A stretch of DNA of 64,000 nucleotides from Rhodanobacter humi (lineage in GTDB: Bacteria; Pseudomonadota; Gammaproteobacteria; Xanthomonadales; Rhodanobacteraceae): NCBI RefSeq assembly GCF_041107455.1, contig NZ_JBGBPY010000001.1, positions 1,178,001-1,242,000 of the forward strand, in the 5' to 3' direction. Below, piece by piece: positions 8,803 to 18,644 of this stretch. The translations under genes were made by a program, and so were the position numbers. Under the pieces are notes generated by a model. That model was not told where the DNA came from. It saw only the letters and a list, made by a program, of their open reading frames with translations, and made no database searches. Position 1 is the first letter of the stretch. Every line of letters begins with the position of its first letter.

Positions 8803-10134
8803 ATGGCCGATCATCGCGAAGGCAACCTCGAAGCGCCCACCCGGCATCCGCTGGGCCAGGACGATCCCGCATTCTGGGACGCCAAGGCGCTCGAGGCAGA
8901 GCTGGAACGCGTGTTCAACATCTGCCATGGCTGCCGCCGCTGCGTGAGCCTGTGCCATGCCTTCCCCACCTTGTTCGACCTGATCGACGAATCGAAGACG
9001 ATGGAGATCGACGGCGTGGCCAAGGCCGACTACCCGAAGGTGGTCGAGCAGTGCTACCTGTGCGACCTCTGCTACCAGACCAAGTGTCCGTACACGCCGC
9101 CGCATCCCTGGAACGTGGACTTCCCGCACCTGATGCTGCGCGCCAAGGCAGTCGAGTTTCGCGAGCACGGCGCGCCGCTGTCGGCGCGCATCCTGTCCAA
9201 CACGCGGGCCGTCGGCAAGCTCGCCTCGATCCCGGTGGTGGTCGAGATGGTCAACGCCGCCAACCGCAACAAGACTGCGCGCAAGCTGCTGCAGAAGACG
9301 CTGGGCGTGGATGCCGATGCCCGCGTGCCCGAATACCACGTACCCACCGCGCGCAAGCGGCTGAAGAAGCTCGACGGGCGCGGCGATGCGGTACCGGCTG
9401 GCCGCACGAGCGGCAAGCTGGCGATCTTCGCCACCTGCTACTGCGACCATTCCGAACCGGGCGTGGTGGAAGACCTCGCCGCGCTGCTGGCGCACAACGC
9501 GATCCCGCACAAGCTGGTCGAACAGGAAAGCTGCTGCGGCATGCCCAAGCTGGAGCTGGGCGACTTCGACACCGTGCGCAAGTACAAGGAACGCAATATC
9601 CCCGTGCTGACCCGGATGGCGCGCGAGGGCTGGGACTTCACCGCGGCGATCCCCTCCTGCGTGCTGATGTTCAAGCAGGAGCTGCCGCTGATGTTCCCCG
9701 ACGACGCCGACGTGGCGCTGGTGCGCGAACGCTTCTTCGACCCGTTCGAATACCTCGCCGAGCGCCACAAGGCCGGCTTGCTGCAAACCGATTTCAAGAC
9801 CTCGCTGGGCAAGGTCGCCTGGCAGGTACCCTGCCACCAGCGCGTGCAGAAGATCGGCCCGAAGACGCGCGAGATCCTGCAACTGGTGCCCGACACCGAG
9901 ATCGTCACCATCGAGCGCTGCTCGGGCCACGACGGCACTTACGGCGTGAAGCACCAGACCTACGCGCTGTCGCGCAAGCTGGCCAAGCCGGTGGAGAATC
10001 GCGTGGCGCAGGCCGAGCCCGCGCATTTCACCAGCGACTGCCCTATGGCCGGCGGGCACATCGCGCACGGGCTGGGCGACCAGCCGCAGGCCGAGCACCC
10101 GCTCAGCCTGCTGCGCAAGGCCTACGGCATTTAG
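8803..10134 (+). CDS. Two-[4Fe-4S] ferredoxin / CCG-domain oxidoreductase of the rubrerythrin-DUF3501 cluster
   Basis: 443 residues. The N-terminal ferredoxin-like part has two cluster motifs, Cys41/44/47/51 (CHGCRRCVSLC) and Cys84/87/90/95 (CYLCDLCYQTKCP). The C-terminal half resembles the GlpC/HdrB cysteine-rich (CCG) fold: SCCGMPKLE is a good CCG motif, while the second site (VPCHQ, then ERCSGHDG) has Ser replacing Cys and is degenerate. The family passes electrons between quinone or thiol donors and partner proteins. Its position between rubrerythrin and DUF3501 suggests it feeds electrons to rubrerythrin. No membrane span is visible, so it is cytoplasmic or peripheral. Domain assignment is firm; the physiological partner is inferred. 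Confidence 0.85.
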   Translation: MADHREGNLEAPTRHPLGQDDPAFWDAKALEAELERVFNICHGCRRCVSLCHAFPTLFDLIDESKTMEIDGVAKADYPKVVEQCYLCDLCYQTKCPYTPPHPWNVDFPHLMLRAKAVEFREHGAPLSARILSNTRAVGKLASIPVVVEMVNAANRNKTARKLLQKTLGVDADARVPEYHVPTARKRLKKLDGRGDAVPAGRTSGKLAIFATCYCDHSEPGVVEDLAALLAHNAIPHKLVEQESCCGMPKLELGDFDTVRKYKERNIPVLTRMAREGWDFTAAIPSCVLMFKQELPLMFPDDADVALVRERFFDPFEYLAERHKAGLLQTDFKTSLGKVAWQVPCHQRVQKIGPKTREILQLVPDTEIVTIERCSGHDGTYGVKHQTYALSRKLAKPVENRVAQAEPAHFTSDCPMAGGHIAHGLGDQPQAEHPLSLLRKAYGI

Positions 10135-10238
10135 AGGAGTGAGTGGAGAGGAGTGAGAAGCGAGGGAAAGCCTCGCCACCTGCTGCGCCGCTCCTGCTTT
10201 TGCCCTCTCTCACTTCCCACTTCTCTTCCCTCACTTCT
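10135..10238. repeat. Fold-back (inverted) repeat element, copy 1
   Basis: A left arm (10135-10171) and a right arm (10196-10238) are imperfect inverted copies: over the first 30 positions 24 match, and most differences are purine transitions. The arm motif is AGGAGTGAGTGGAGAGG followed by AGTGAGAAG. It begins directly after the stop of the Fe-S gene and separates it from the DUF3501 gene. A second copy lies between queC and queE. Confidence 0.75.
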
Positions 10239-10249
10239 GATCAAAGATC

Positions 10250-10831
10250 ATGGACCCACTCGAACGCGATGACCTGCTCAGCCTGGAAAACTACGCGCTG
10301 GAGCGCGCCGAGTTCCGTGCCCGCGTGATGGCGCACAAGAAACAGCGCACCGTGCACCTGGGCGGGCACCTCACGCTGATCTTCGAGGATCGCCTGAGCA
10401 TCCAGTACCAGGTGCAGGAGATGCTGCGCATCGAACGCATCTTCGAGCCGGCCGGCATCCAGGACGAGCTGGACGCCTACAACCCGCTGATCCCCGACGG
10501 CGACAACCTCAAGGCCACCTTGCTGATCGAGTACGACGACGTGGAACAGCGCAAACGCGAACTGGTGCGCCTGCGCGGCATCGAGCACGCGATCGTGCTG
10601 ACCGTGCAAGGCCACGCACCGTGCGTCGCGGTGGCCGACGAGGACATGGAGCGCAGCAACGAGGAGAAGACCGCCGCGGTGCACTTCCTGCGCTTCCCGC
10701 TGGCCGCGGCGCGCGTTGCGGCGTGGAAGGCGGGCGCGCCGGTGACGCTGGCCTGCACGCTGCCGGCGATGCCGGTCGAGGCGGCGCTGACGCCCGAGCA
10801 GCGCGACACGCTGGCCGCGGATTTCGACTGA
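10250..10831 (+). CDS. DUF3501 family protein
   Basis: 193 residues, recognised from the characteristic opening (DPLERDDLLSLENYALERAE, then FRARVMAHKKQRTVHLGGHL) and the IEYDDVEQRKRELVRLRGIE segment. It is soluble and charged, with no cysteine cluster and no signal peptide. DUF3501 proteins commonly accompany a rubrerythrin and a CCG-domain Fe-S protein in proteobacteria, and this window shows that trio in order. No reaction is known to me. A role as accessory or adaptor for the peroxidase system is inferred from context. The stop codon directly abuts the ATG of the next gene (10832), indicating translational coupling. Confidence 0.85.
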   Translation: MDPLERDDLLSLENYALERAEFRARVMAHKKQRTVHLGGHLTLIFEDRLSIQYQVQEMLRIERIFEPAGIQDELDAYNPLIPDGDNLKATLLIEYDDVEQRKRELVRLRGIEHAIVLTVQGHAPCVAVADEDMERSNEEKTAAVHFLRFPLAAARVAAWKAGAPVTLACTLPAMPVEAALTPEQRDTLAADFD

Positions 10832-11464
10832 ATGCGTCGCTCCTGGCTGGTCGCGGCCGCCCTGCTGGCGCTGTGGGGCAGCTGGTCGTGGTGGCAGGCG
10901 CGGCCGCTGCATCCGCCGCCGGGCGTGCTGGCGCCCGACGATCCCGTGCAGACGCCGCTGGAGGCGTCCATGGCGACTATCCTCGTGGGCGACTTCACGC
11001 TCGTTCCACGCGCGCGGTTCGATCTCACCGCGCGCGTGCTGTCCACCGCACGCTACCGTTTCGACACCGGCGCCGCGCTGGTGCCCGAAGACTTCGCGCT
11101 GGGCTGGGGGCGCATGTCCGACAGTGCCGTGCTGAAGCAGATCGACATCACGCAGTCGGCGCGCTTCTACTACTGGCACGTGCGGCAGTTCCCGATCCCG
11201 CGCCGCGAGATCGAGACGCACAGCGCGAACATGCACCTGATCCCCGCCGATGCAGGCGTGCGCCGCGCACTGGGACGCGCGCGGGTGGGCCAGCTGGTGG
11301 CGCTGGACGGCTACCTGGTGGACGCCGACCGCGCCGACGGCTGGCACTGGCGCACCTCGCTGACCCGCGACGATACCGGCGACGGCGCCTGCGAACTGTT
11401 CTACGTGACGTCGATCGCCATGCCCGCCGGACAGGGCGCGCCGGCGCCATCCAGCCCGCAGTAG
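10832..11464 (+). CDS. Membrane-anchored/exported hypothetical protein coupled to DUF3501
   Basis: 210 residues beginning immediately after the DUF3501 stop. The N-terminus (RRSWLVAAALLALWGSWSWW) is a single membrane anchor or uncleaved signal. The remainder is a globular periplasmic-type domain with recognisable segments RFDLTARVLSTARYRFDTG, ALGWGRMSDSAVL, QSARFYYWHVRQFP, and a small-barrel-like end (GQLVALDGYLVDADRADGWH). I cannot assign a function. Zero-gap coupling ties its expression to the rubrerythrin/Fe-S/DUF3501 genes, so a link to peroxide or redox stress at the membrane is a reasonable inference. Confidence 0.8.
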   Translation: MRRSWLVAAALLALWGSWSWWQARPLHPPPGVLAPDDPVQTPLEASMATILVGDFTLVPRARFDLTARVLSTARYRFDTGAALVPEDFALGWGRMSDSAVLKQIDITQSARFYYWHVRQFPIPRREIETHSANMHLIPADAGVRRALGRARVGQLVALDGYLVDADRADGWHWRTSLTRDDTGDGACELFYVTSIAMPAGQGAPAPSSPQ

Positions 11465-11621
11465 CCGCCCCGCGGTTGCATGCCGTGCGCCGGCGTCGGC
11501 AGCAGCGCCTGTCCGCGCGCCGGCAAGGTCTCGTGGCGATGAGGCTGGCGCCGCTTCCGGACACCGATGCCGATCATGGGCATCTCCATCGTGCCGCCGG
11601 CACTGGCTGGCGGCACGGCGA

Positions 11622-12140
11622 TCAGTAACGAAGCAGCGCATGCAGCGGCTGGCCGCCGCGCCAGCGCTCGCGCCCGCGCAAGGCTTCCAGCTCGATGAGC
11701 ACGGCCGCGCCCGCGAGCTCGGCGCCGAAGCGCTCGACCAGCGTCTGCGCCGCGGCCAGCGTGCCGCCGGTGGCCAGCACGTCGTCCACCAGCAGCACGC
11801 GTTCACCGCGTTGCAATGCATCGCTGCGCGCCTCCAGCCGGTCGCTGCCGTATTCCAACTGATAGTCCACCGCCAGCACCGGCGGCGGTAGCTTGCCCGG
11901 CTTGCGCAGCGGCACGAAACCCGCGTGCAGCGCCTGCGCCAGCGCGGCGCCGAAGATGAAGCCGCGCGCCTCGATGCCGCACACCGCCTGCACGCTGGCC
12001 GCGCGCCACGGCGCGGCCAGCGCGGCTATGCAATCGGCGAAGCCGCGCGCGTCGGCCAGCAGCGGGCTGACGTCGCGGAACAATACGCCAGGCTGGGGAA
12101 AGTCCGGCACGGTGCGGATCAGCTCGGCGAATGCGTGCAT
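11622..12140 (-). CDS. apt: Adenine phosphoribosyltransferase
   Basis: 172 residues from ATG 12140, chosen because GGAGG lies six bases upstream; an in-frame ATG at 12152 overlaps that ribosome-binding site. It shows the PRPP loop VLLVDDVLATGGT (115-127) and the purine phosphoribosyltransferase core FRDVSPLLAD and GIEARGFIFGAALA. It converts adenine plus PRPP to AMP in purine salvage, in the cytoplasm. Length and motifs match the family. It is convergent with the DUF3501-linked gene across 157 bp in which I see no further gene. Confidence 0.95.
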   Translation of the reverse strand: MHAFAELIRTVPDFPQPGVLFRDVSPLLADARGFADCIAALAAPWRAASVQAVCGIEARGFIFGAALAQALHAGFVPLRKPGKLPPPVLAVDYQLEYGSDRLEARSDALQRGERVLLVDDVLATGGTLAAAQTLVERFGAELAGAAVLIELEALRGRERWRGGQPLHALLRY

Positions 12141-12291
12141 CGTGTCCTCCATCGTCGGAATCGGGCTTGCCGCGGCGCCGGACGCAATGCGCCGAGCCGG
12201 ATGCCAGTGGTGGACGGGCCGGCGGCCATGCGCCACGCGACGTGGCGCGCCGTCCTCGGCGCATCGGTAGCAAAGGCGGACACCGTGCGAC

Positions 12292-12576
12292 TCAACAGGG
12301 CACGATCAACGGATCGTCCGCCGCATCGTCGTCGCCCAGCTCGCGCATGGCCTCGCGCGCCTCGGCCAGCTGCGCCTCGACCTCGCGCACGATACCCTCG
12401 GCGACGTCCACGCTGGAGTCGGGCACCATCACCGCGAGATAGTCCAGCGCCGGCAGCTGGCCCACTCCGCCGGTGAGGTACTCGCCGGCGATAAAGGCGG
12501 GAATCTGCGCATGCTCCAGCGCATCCTTCACCAGGTGCGCATCGAACAGGTTTTCGGCGCGGTAGACGGTATGCAT
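12292..12576 (-). CDS. DUF2007 (putative signal-transducing) small protein
   Basis: 94 residues from ATG 12576. The opening MHTVYRAENLFDAHLVKDAL and the middle GEYLTGGVGQLPALDYLAVM are typical of the DUF2007 fold, a GlnB-like small domain. A Glu/Asp-rich helix and the tail DDDAADDPLIVPC follow. The biochemical role is unknown. It is divergent from the diguanylate cyclase gene with 135 bp between them, and 151 bp upstream of apt on the same strand. The long open frame continuing upstream on this strand across the cyclase and glnS is an antisense shadow, so only this C-terminal part is real. Confidence 0.85.
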   Translation of the reverse strand: MHTVYRAENLFDAHLVKDALEHAQIPAFIAGEYLTGGVGQLPALDYLAVMVPDSSVDVAEGIVREVEAQLAEAREAMRELGDDDAADDPLIVPC

Positions 12577-12711
12577 GAGTCGCACGCTAGCCCCGCCGCA
12601 CGCCGACAGCAAGCCCCGCGGCGCCCCAGTAGCGGCGTGGCGGCCATCTGCTCTATCGTCGCGCCAGCGGCGCCGGTAGCGCCGCAAGGCGACACGGGGG
12701 ATGGCCAGCCT

Positions 12712-13767
12712 ATGGGCAAGCGCGACGAAGGCTTGAGGTTCGTGAGCCTGGCCCATCGCCTGCGCACGCTGGGGCTGGGACTGGGCATGCTGCCGGTGGC
12801 GGCCGTGCTGTACCAGCAGCAGGCGCCGGCCTGGCTGTGGTCGCTGCTGCTCGTCAACGGCCTGCTGTGGCCGCACCTGGCCTGGCTGCATGCCGCGCGC
12901 GCCACGCGACCGGTGCGACACGAACAGTTCAACCTGATGACCGACTCGGTCATGCTGGGGACGTGGATCGCGGTGATGCGGTTCAACCTGCTGCCCTGCG
13001 TCATGCTGGCCTCGATGATGGCGATGGACCGCATCAGCGCCGGCGGCTGGCGGGTGCTGCTGCGTGCGCTGCTGCTGCAGATCGCGGCCTGCGCACTGGT
13101 CGCATGGCTGACCGGCTTCGCCTGGCAGCCGACCAGCGACATGTTCGACATCGTCGCTTGCATCCCGATGATGGCGATCTATCCGGTCTGGCTGAGCACG
13201 GTGAACTTCAAGTTCGGCCGCCGCATCCGCCAGCAGAACCGCCTGCTGGAGCAGCTCAACCGCACCGACACGCTCACCGGCCTCGCGAACCGCGCGCACT
13301 GGCTGGAAACGGCCGCGCACGAGATGCACCGCTACCTGCGCAACCAGCGGCCGGCCACGCTGATCCTGCTCGACATCGACGGCTTCAAGCAGGTCAACGA
13401 CCTTCACGGCCATGCCGCCGGCGATGCCCTGCTGCAGGAGATCGCCGCGGTGCTGCGCGAGAGCCTGCGCAGCGTGGACACGCCCGGCCGCCTCGGCGGC
13501 GACGAATTCGGCGTGGTGCTGCCGGAGACCAGCCTCGAACGCGCCCGCGAGGTGGCCGAGCGGATCCGCCAGCGGGTCGAGCGGATCGGCCGCGGCGACG
13601 GCTCGTCCGTGCAGCCGTGCACGCTCAGCCTCGGCGTGGCGGAGGTCGGGCCGCGGCACGCCAACGTGGAAGCCTGGATCAAGCAGGCCGACGTCACGCT
13701 GTACCTGGCCAAGGCGCAGGGCCGCAACCAGGTCTGCGCGAACCCGGCGGAAATCGCGGCGCACTGA
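12712..13767 (+). CDS. Diguanylate cyclase, MASE2 sensor plus GGDEF (DgcC/AdrA-like)
   Basis: 351 residues from ATG 12712. The N-terminal ~170 residues form about six membrane helices in the MASE2 pattern (LRTLGLGLGMLPVAAVLYQ, WLWSLLLVNGLLWPHLAW, then MLGTWIAVMRFNLLP), closely paralleling E. coli DgcC/AdrA. The C-terminal GGDEF domain starts near 190 (RTDTLTGLANRAHW) and has an intact active site in GRLGGDEFGVVLP. An RSVD allosteric I-site lies exactly five residues before GGDEF. It should synthesise c-di-GMP from GTP at the inner membrane with product inhibition. The signal sensed is unknown. It stands alone, divergent from the DUF2007 gene. Confidence 0.93.
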   Translation: MGKRDEGLRFVSLAHRLRTLGLGLGMLPVAAVLYQQQAPAWLWSLLLVNGLLWPHLAWLHAARATRPVRHEQFNLMTDSVMLGTWIAVMRFNLLPCVMLASMMAMDRISAGGWRVLLRALLLQIAACALVAWLTGFAWQPTSDMFDIVACIPMMAIYPVWLSTVNFKFGRRIRQQNRLLEQLNRTDTLTGLANRAHWLETAAHEMHRYLRNQRPATLILLDIDGFKQVNDLHGHAAGDALLQEIAAVLRESLRSVDTPGRLGGDEFGVVLPETSLERAREVAERIRQRVERIGRGDGSSVQPCTLSLGVAEVGPRHANVEAWIKQADVTLYLAKAQGRNQVCANPAEIAAH

Positions 13768-13848
13768 GTCGTCCAGCCCCGTACCTTCGGTCGCCAGCGG
13801 GGACAAGGTAAACTTCGCGGATTCTTTCGCCAGTCCGCGAGTCGCTTC

Positions 13849-15609
<1,761 letters not shown>

Positions 15610-15614
15610 GCGCG

Positions 15615-16175
15615 ATGTTCCTGCCGCGCCAGATCCACCTCACCCTGCCGCCATGGGTCGACGAGTTCGTCGACGATACGCGCCGCTACGTCACCGATGA
15701 GGAGCGCGTGGGCCTCGCCATCGCGCTGTCACGCCGCAACATCGAGCACGGCCCCGGCGGCCCGTTTGGAGCCGCGGTGTTCAATGGGGAGGGCCGCGTG
15801 GTGTCGGTGGGCGTGAACCGCGTGGTGCCGCAGACCTGCTCGGTGGCGCACGCGGAGATGCTGGCCTACATGAGCGCGCAGCAGCGCCTCGCCAGCTTCC
15901 GCCTCAATGCCGACGGTGGCCGCTACATGCTGGCCACCAGCGCCCAGCCCTGCTGCCAGTGCTACGGCGCCACGGTGTGGGCCGGCATCGACGAACTGCT
16001 GATCGGCGCGCGCGCCGAGGATGTCGAGGAACTCACCGAGTTCGACGAGGGCCCGCTGCCCGCCGACTGGATCGGCGAGCTCGTGCGCCGCGGTATCGCG
16101 GTACGCCGCGACATCCTGCGCGACGAGGCGCGCGACGTACTCGCCAGCTACGGCGCCCGCGGCGCATCGTATTGA
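15615..16175 (+). CDS. Nucleoside/cytidine-type deaminase
   Basis: 186 residues from ATG 15615, five bases after glnS. Zinc-deaminase motifs are present: HAE in CSVAHAEMLAYMSAQ and PCxxC in SAQPCCQCYGATVW. The GGPFGAAVFN segment matches the guanine/nucleoside deaminase branch. It likely removes an amino group from a purine or pyrimidine base or nucleoside; the exact substrate cannot be read. The TGA stop overlaps the TTG start of the next gene (TTGA), so the two are translationally coupled. Confidence 0.85.
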   Translation: MFLPRQIHLTLPPWVDEFVDDTRRYVTDEERVGLAIALSRRNIEHGPGGPFGAAVFNGEGRVVSVGVNRVVPQTCSVAHAEMLAYMSAQQRLASFRLNADGGRYMLATSAQPCCQCYGATVWAGIDELLIGARAEDVEELTEFDEGPLPADWIGELVRRGIAVRRDILRDEARDVLASYGARGASY

Positions 16176-16894
16176 AACGCCTGCGCGCCGCCTTGCCGCT
16201 GGTCCTGCTGCTGGTCGCCGGGATCGTGCTGTACGCCTCGGGCGCGCTGGACCGGCTGAGCCCGCAGCACCTGGTCGCCCATCAACACGAGCTGCACGCG
16301 CACATCGCCGCGCACCCGTGGCTGAGTCGGCTGGCCTACGTCGGCCTGCTCGCGCTGGCGATGTCCACCGGCATCCCCGGCACCATCGTGATCATCCTCG
16401 CCGGCGGCTTCGCGTTCGGCGTGGTGGACGGCACGCTGTGTTCCTCGGCCGGGCTGACCCTGGGCTCGCTGATCCTGTTTCTCGCCAGCCGCTATGCCTT
16501 CGGCGCGGGCACGCGGCCCCCGCCGCCGTTCGCGGCCCGGCTGCACCACGGCTTCGAGCGTCACCCGGTGAGCTATACGTTGTTCCTGCGCTTCGTGCCG
16601 GTGATGCCGTTCGGCGCGGTCACCGTGGGGCTGGCCTGGCTGCGCTGTCCGCTGGGACTGTTCCTGGGCGCCAGCTGGCTGGGCGGCACTGTGTCGCTGG
16701 TGTTCGAGACTTCGATCGGCGCGGGACTGGGCACGGTGCTGGACCACGACGGCACGCTCGACATCGGGCTGCTGCTGCATCCCGTGGTGCTGCTGCCGAT
16801 GGGCGCACTGGCCCTGCTGGCGCTGCTGCCGCTGGCCGTCGAGCGCCTTACCCGGCGCAGGCGGCAGGCCCGGCCGCCGGGCCCGCGGGACTGA
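16172..16894 (+). CDS. TVP38/TMEM64 (DedA-like, VTT domain) membrane protein
   Basis: 240 residues if translation starts at TTG 16172, which overlaps the upstream stop; no ATG fits. The protein has a first helix ALPLVLLLVAGIVLYASGAL and a VTT-domain core: GIPGTIVIILAGGFAFGVVDG, then FLRFVPVMPFGAVTVGLAW, with the family's re-entrant G-rich loops and the F-x-R-F-x-P motif. A basic tail (LTRRRRQARPP) follows. It is an inner-membrane protein of the DedA/TVP38 superfamily, members of which act in lipid scrambling or membrane homeostasis. Its specific role is unknown. The TTG start is inferred from coupling. Confidence 0.8.
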   Translation: MKRLRAALPLVLLLVAGIVLYASGALDRLSPQHLVAHQHELHAHIAAHPWLSRLAYVGLLALAMSTGIPGTIVIILAGGFAFGVVDGTLCSSAGLTLGSLILFLASRYAFGAGTRPPPPFAARLHHGFERHPVSYTLFLRFVPVMPFGAVTVGLAWLRCPLGLFLGASWLGGTVSLVFETSIGAGLGTVLDHDGTLDIGLLLHPVVLLPMGALALLALLPLAVERLTRRRRQARPPGPRD

Positions 16895-16969
16895 ACGCCC
16901 ACAGCGTTTGCTAATCATCCGGCGCGCATGCTTGGTGGAACTGTGTCGATCATCCCGCCGGAGCCCGTC

Positions 16970-17965
16970 ATGAAGTCCATCGCCTCGCTGTTGTTCCTCG
17001 CCGCCGGCAGTGCCGTCGCCGCATCGGCCTTCGCCGCCACGCCGGATTACGCCGTGCTGCAGCGCCATCCGCTGGGCGGCAGCGGCGGTTGGGACTACCT
17101 CACCATCGACGCGGCCACGCACCACCTGCTGATCGCCCGCAACGACCGCGTGATGGTGGTGGACACGAAGGACGGCAAGCTGGCCGGCGAGATCCCCAGC
17201 ATGCAGCACATCCACGGCATCGCGCTGGTGCCGAAGCTGCGCCATGGCTACGTCAGCGACGGCGCCGCCAACAGCGTCCACGTAATCGACCTGGATACGC
17301 TGAAAGACCTGCGCAACATCCCGATCACGGGCAAGGGCCCCGACGCCATCGTGTTCGATCCGGCCAGCGGCCACGTGCTGACCATGAACGGCCACAGCGG
17401 CGACGCCAGCGTGATCGACCCGGCCAGCGACAAGGCCATCGCCGAGATCGCCCTGCCCGGCCGCCCGGAGTTCGCGGTCAGCGACGGCCAGGGCCACGTG
17501 TTTGCGAACCTCGAGGACAAGAACGAGCTGGCGCGCATCGACACGAAGACGAACAAGGTCGGCGCCGTGTGGAAGCTCGCACCCTGCGACTCGCCCAGCG
17601 GGCTGGCGATCGACACCCGGACGCACCGCCTGTTCTCGGTCTGCGACAACCAGCTGATGGTGGTCACCGACGCCAACGACGGCCACCAGGTCGCCACCGT
17701 GGCGATCGGCAAGGGTCCGGACGCTGCCCGCTTCGACCCCGCCACGGGACTGGTCTACAGCTCCAACCACGATGGCACGCTGACCATCGTGCACGAGGAC
17801 GATGCCAACCATTACCGCGTCGTGGCGAACGTGCCCACCCAGGTCGGCGCGCGCACCATGGCGCTGGACAAGGCCACCCACCGCATCTGGCTGGTCGCCG
17901 CCGCCCCCGCACCGCGCGGCGCGCCGGTGAAGGATTTCACTGCGCTGGTGGTCGGCACGCGCTGA
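16970..17965 (+). CDS. Periplasmic YncE/YVTN-type beta-propeller protein
   Basis: 331 residues from ATG 16970, chosen because it opens a clear signal peptide (KSIASLLFLAAGSAVAASAF, cleavage after AFA). Repeated blades of about 40 residues are visible, e.g. MVVDTKDGKLAGEIP, VHVIDLDTLKDLRNIPITG, ASVIDPASDKAIAEIALPG and MVVTDANDGHQVATVAIGKG. Such propellers bind ligands or partner proteins in the periplasm, and no catalytic motif is recognisable. It is co-directional with the preceding membrane gene but 75 bp away, so it may have its own promoter. Confidence 0.85.
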   Translation: MKSIASLLFLAAGSAVAASAFAATPDYAVLQRHPLGGSGGWDYLTIDAATHHLLIARNDRVMVVDTKDGKLAGEIPSMQHIHGIALVPKLRHGYVSDGAANSVHVIDLDTLKDLRNIPITGKGPDAIVFDPASGHVLTMNGHSGDASVIDPASDKAIAEIALPGRPEFAVSDGQGHVFANLEDKNELARIDTKTNKVGAVWKLAPCDSPSGLAIDTRTHRLFSVCDNQLMVVTDANDGHQVATVAIGKGPDAARFDPATGLVYSSNHDGTLTIVHEDDANHYRVVANVPTQVGARTMALDKATHRIWLVAAAPAPRGAPVKDFTALVVGTR

Positions 17966-18038
17966 ACGGCGGCGGATTCGACGATCCTGCCGGATGCGGG
18001 TTCACCCGTATCCGGCGACCGCCTTCCACTGGACTCCC

Positions 18039-18644
18039 CTACGGCTTGATGCGCGTCCCTGTGACGGTACCCAGGGCCTTGCTGAGCTGGGTGGTGCCGT
18101 CCGGAGCGTACTGGATCAGGATGAAATTGCCGGCATAGCTGTTTCCATCACGGCTCAGCCGGATGTACTCGCGGACCTGGGCCGGGCCAACGTAGGTCGC
18201 GCCGGTGGTTGTCCAGAGCAACGCCCAGTGATTGAGCCGGTAATCCTGCGGCCCGGTGCGCGTCCAGACACCCATGCAGAAGGCCTGCCTGAGCGGCGTC
18301 TGGTTGGAATTCAGCAACTCGGTGCCGTCGGCATGCCAGGTGTCCAAACCGCCGAGTATCACCTTGCCGTCGGGAATGCTTGCGTTGCCTTCAGCGGTAA
18401 AGGTGACCGTGTACAAGCCCGTGATCGGCTCCATCTGCTGCAAGGGATTGGTCATGCCCGGTACGGCGTCCCCCACGTTGAGCATGGATGCGCTGGTGGC
18501 CAGGACACCCGGCGAACCGGCCGGCAACATCGCCATCTGTCCAGGCGCCCCATCAGCGGCGCTGCAAGCTTTTGCGCCGTGGCAAACAAGCATCGACAGG
18601 CTGATCGCAGTCAAGGCGGCAACCGTGTGCAAACGAGTATTCAT
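18039..18644 (-). CDS. Exported hypothetical protein
   Basis: 201 residues from ATG 18644, preceded by GGAGGGG; translation further upstream lacks a second good site. The first ~25 residues are a signal peptide ending near HGAKA, followed by a Cys (ACSAADGAPG), which could be a mature N-terminus but is not a clear lipobox. The rest contains GLYTVTFTAEGN, ILGGLDTWHADGTELLNS, RQAFCMGVWTRTGPQDYRLN and a strand-rich end. It resembles lipocalin-like secreted proteins found in acidobacteria and proteobacteria, but I am not certain. It is convergent with the beta-propeller gene and has no partner genes. Confidence 0.75.
   Translation of the reverse strand: MNTRLHTVAALTAISLSMLVCHGAKACSAADGAPGQMAMLPAGSPGVLATSASMLNVGDAVPGMTNPLQQMEPITGLYTVTFTAEGNASIPDGKVILGGLDTWHADGTELLNSNQTPLRQAFCMGVWTRTGPQDYRLNHWALLWTTTGATYVGPAQVREYIRLSRDGNSYAGNFILIQYAPDGTTQLSKALGTVTGTRIKP

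Noticed and set aside
11465-11621. Possible small gene between the DUF3501-linked gene and apt
   Set aside because: Available frames overlap neighbours, lack ribosome-binding sites and show no recognisable product.
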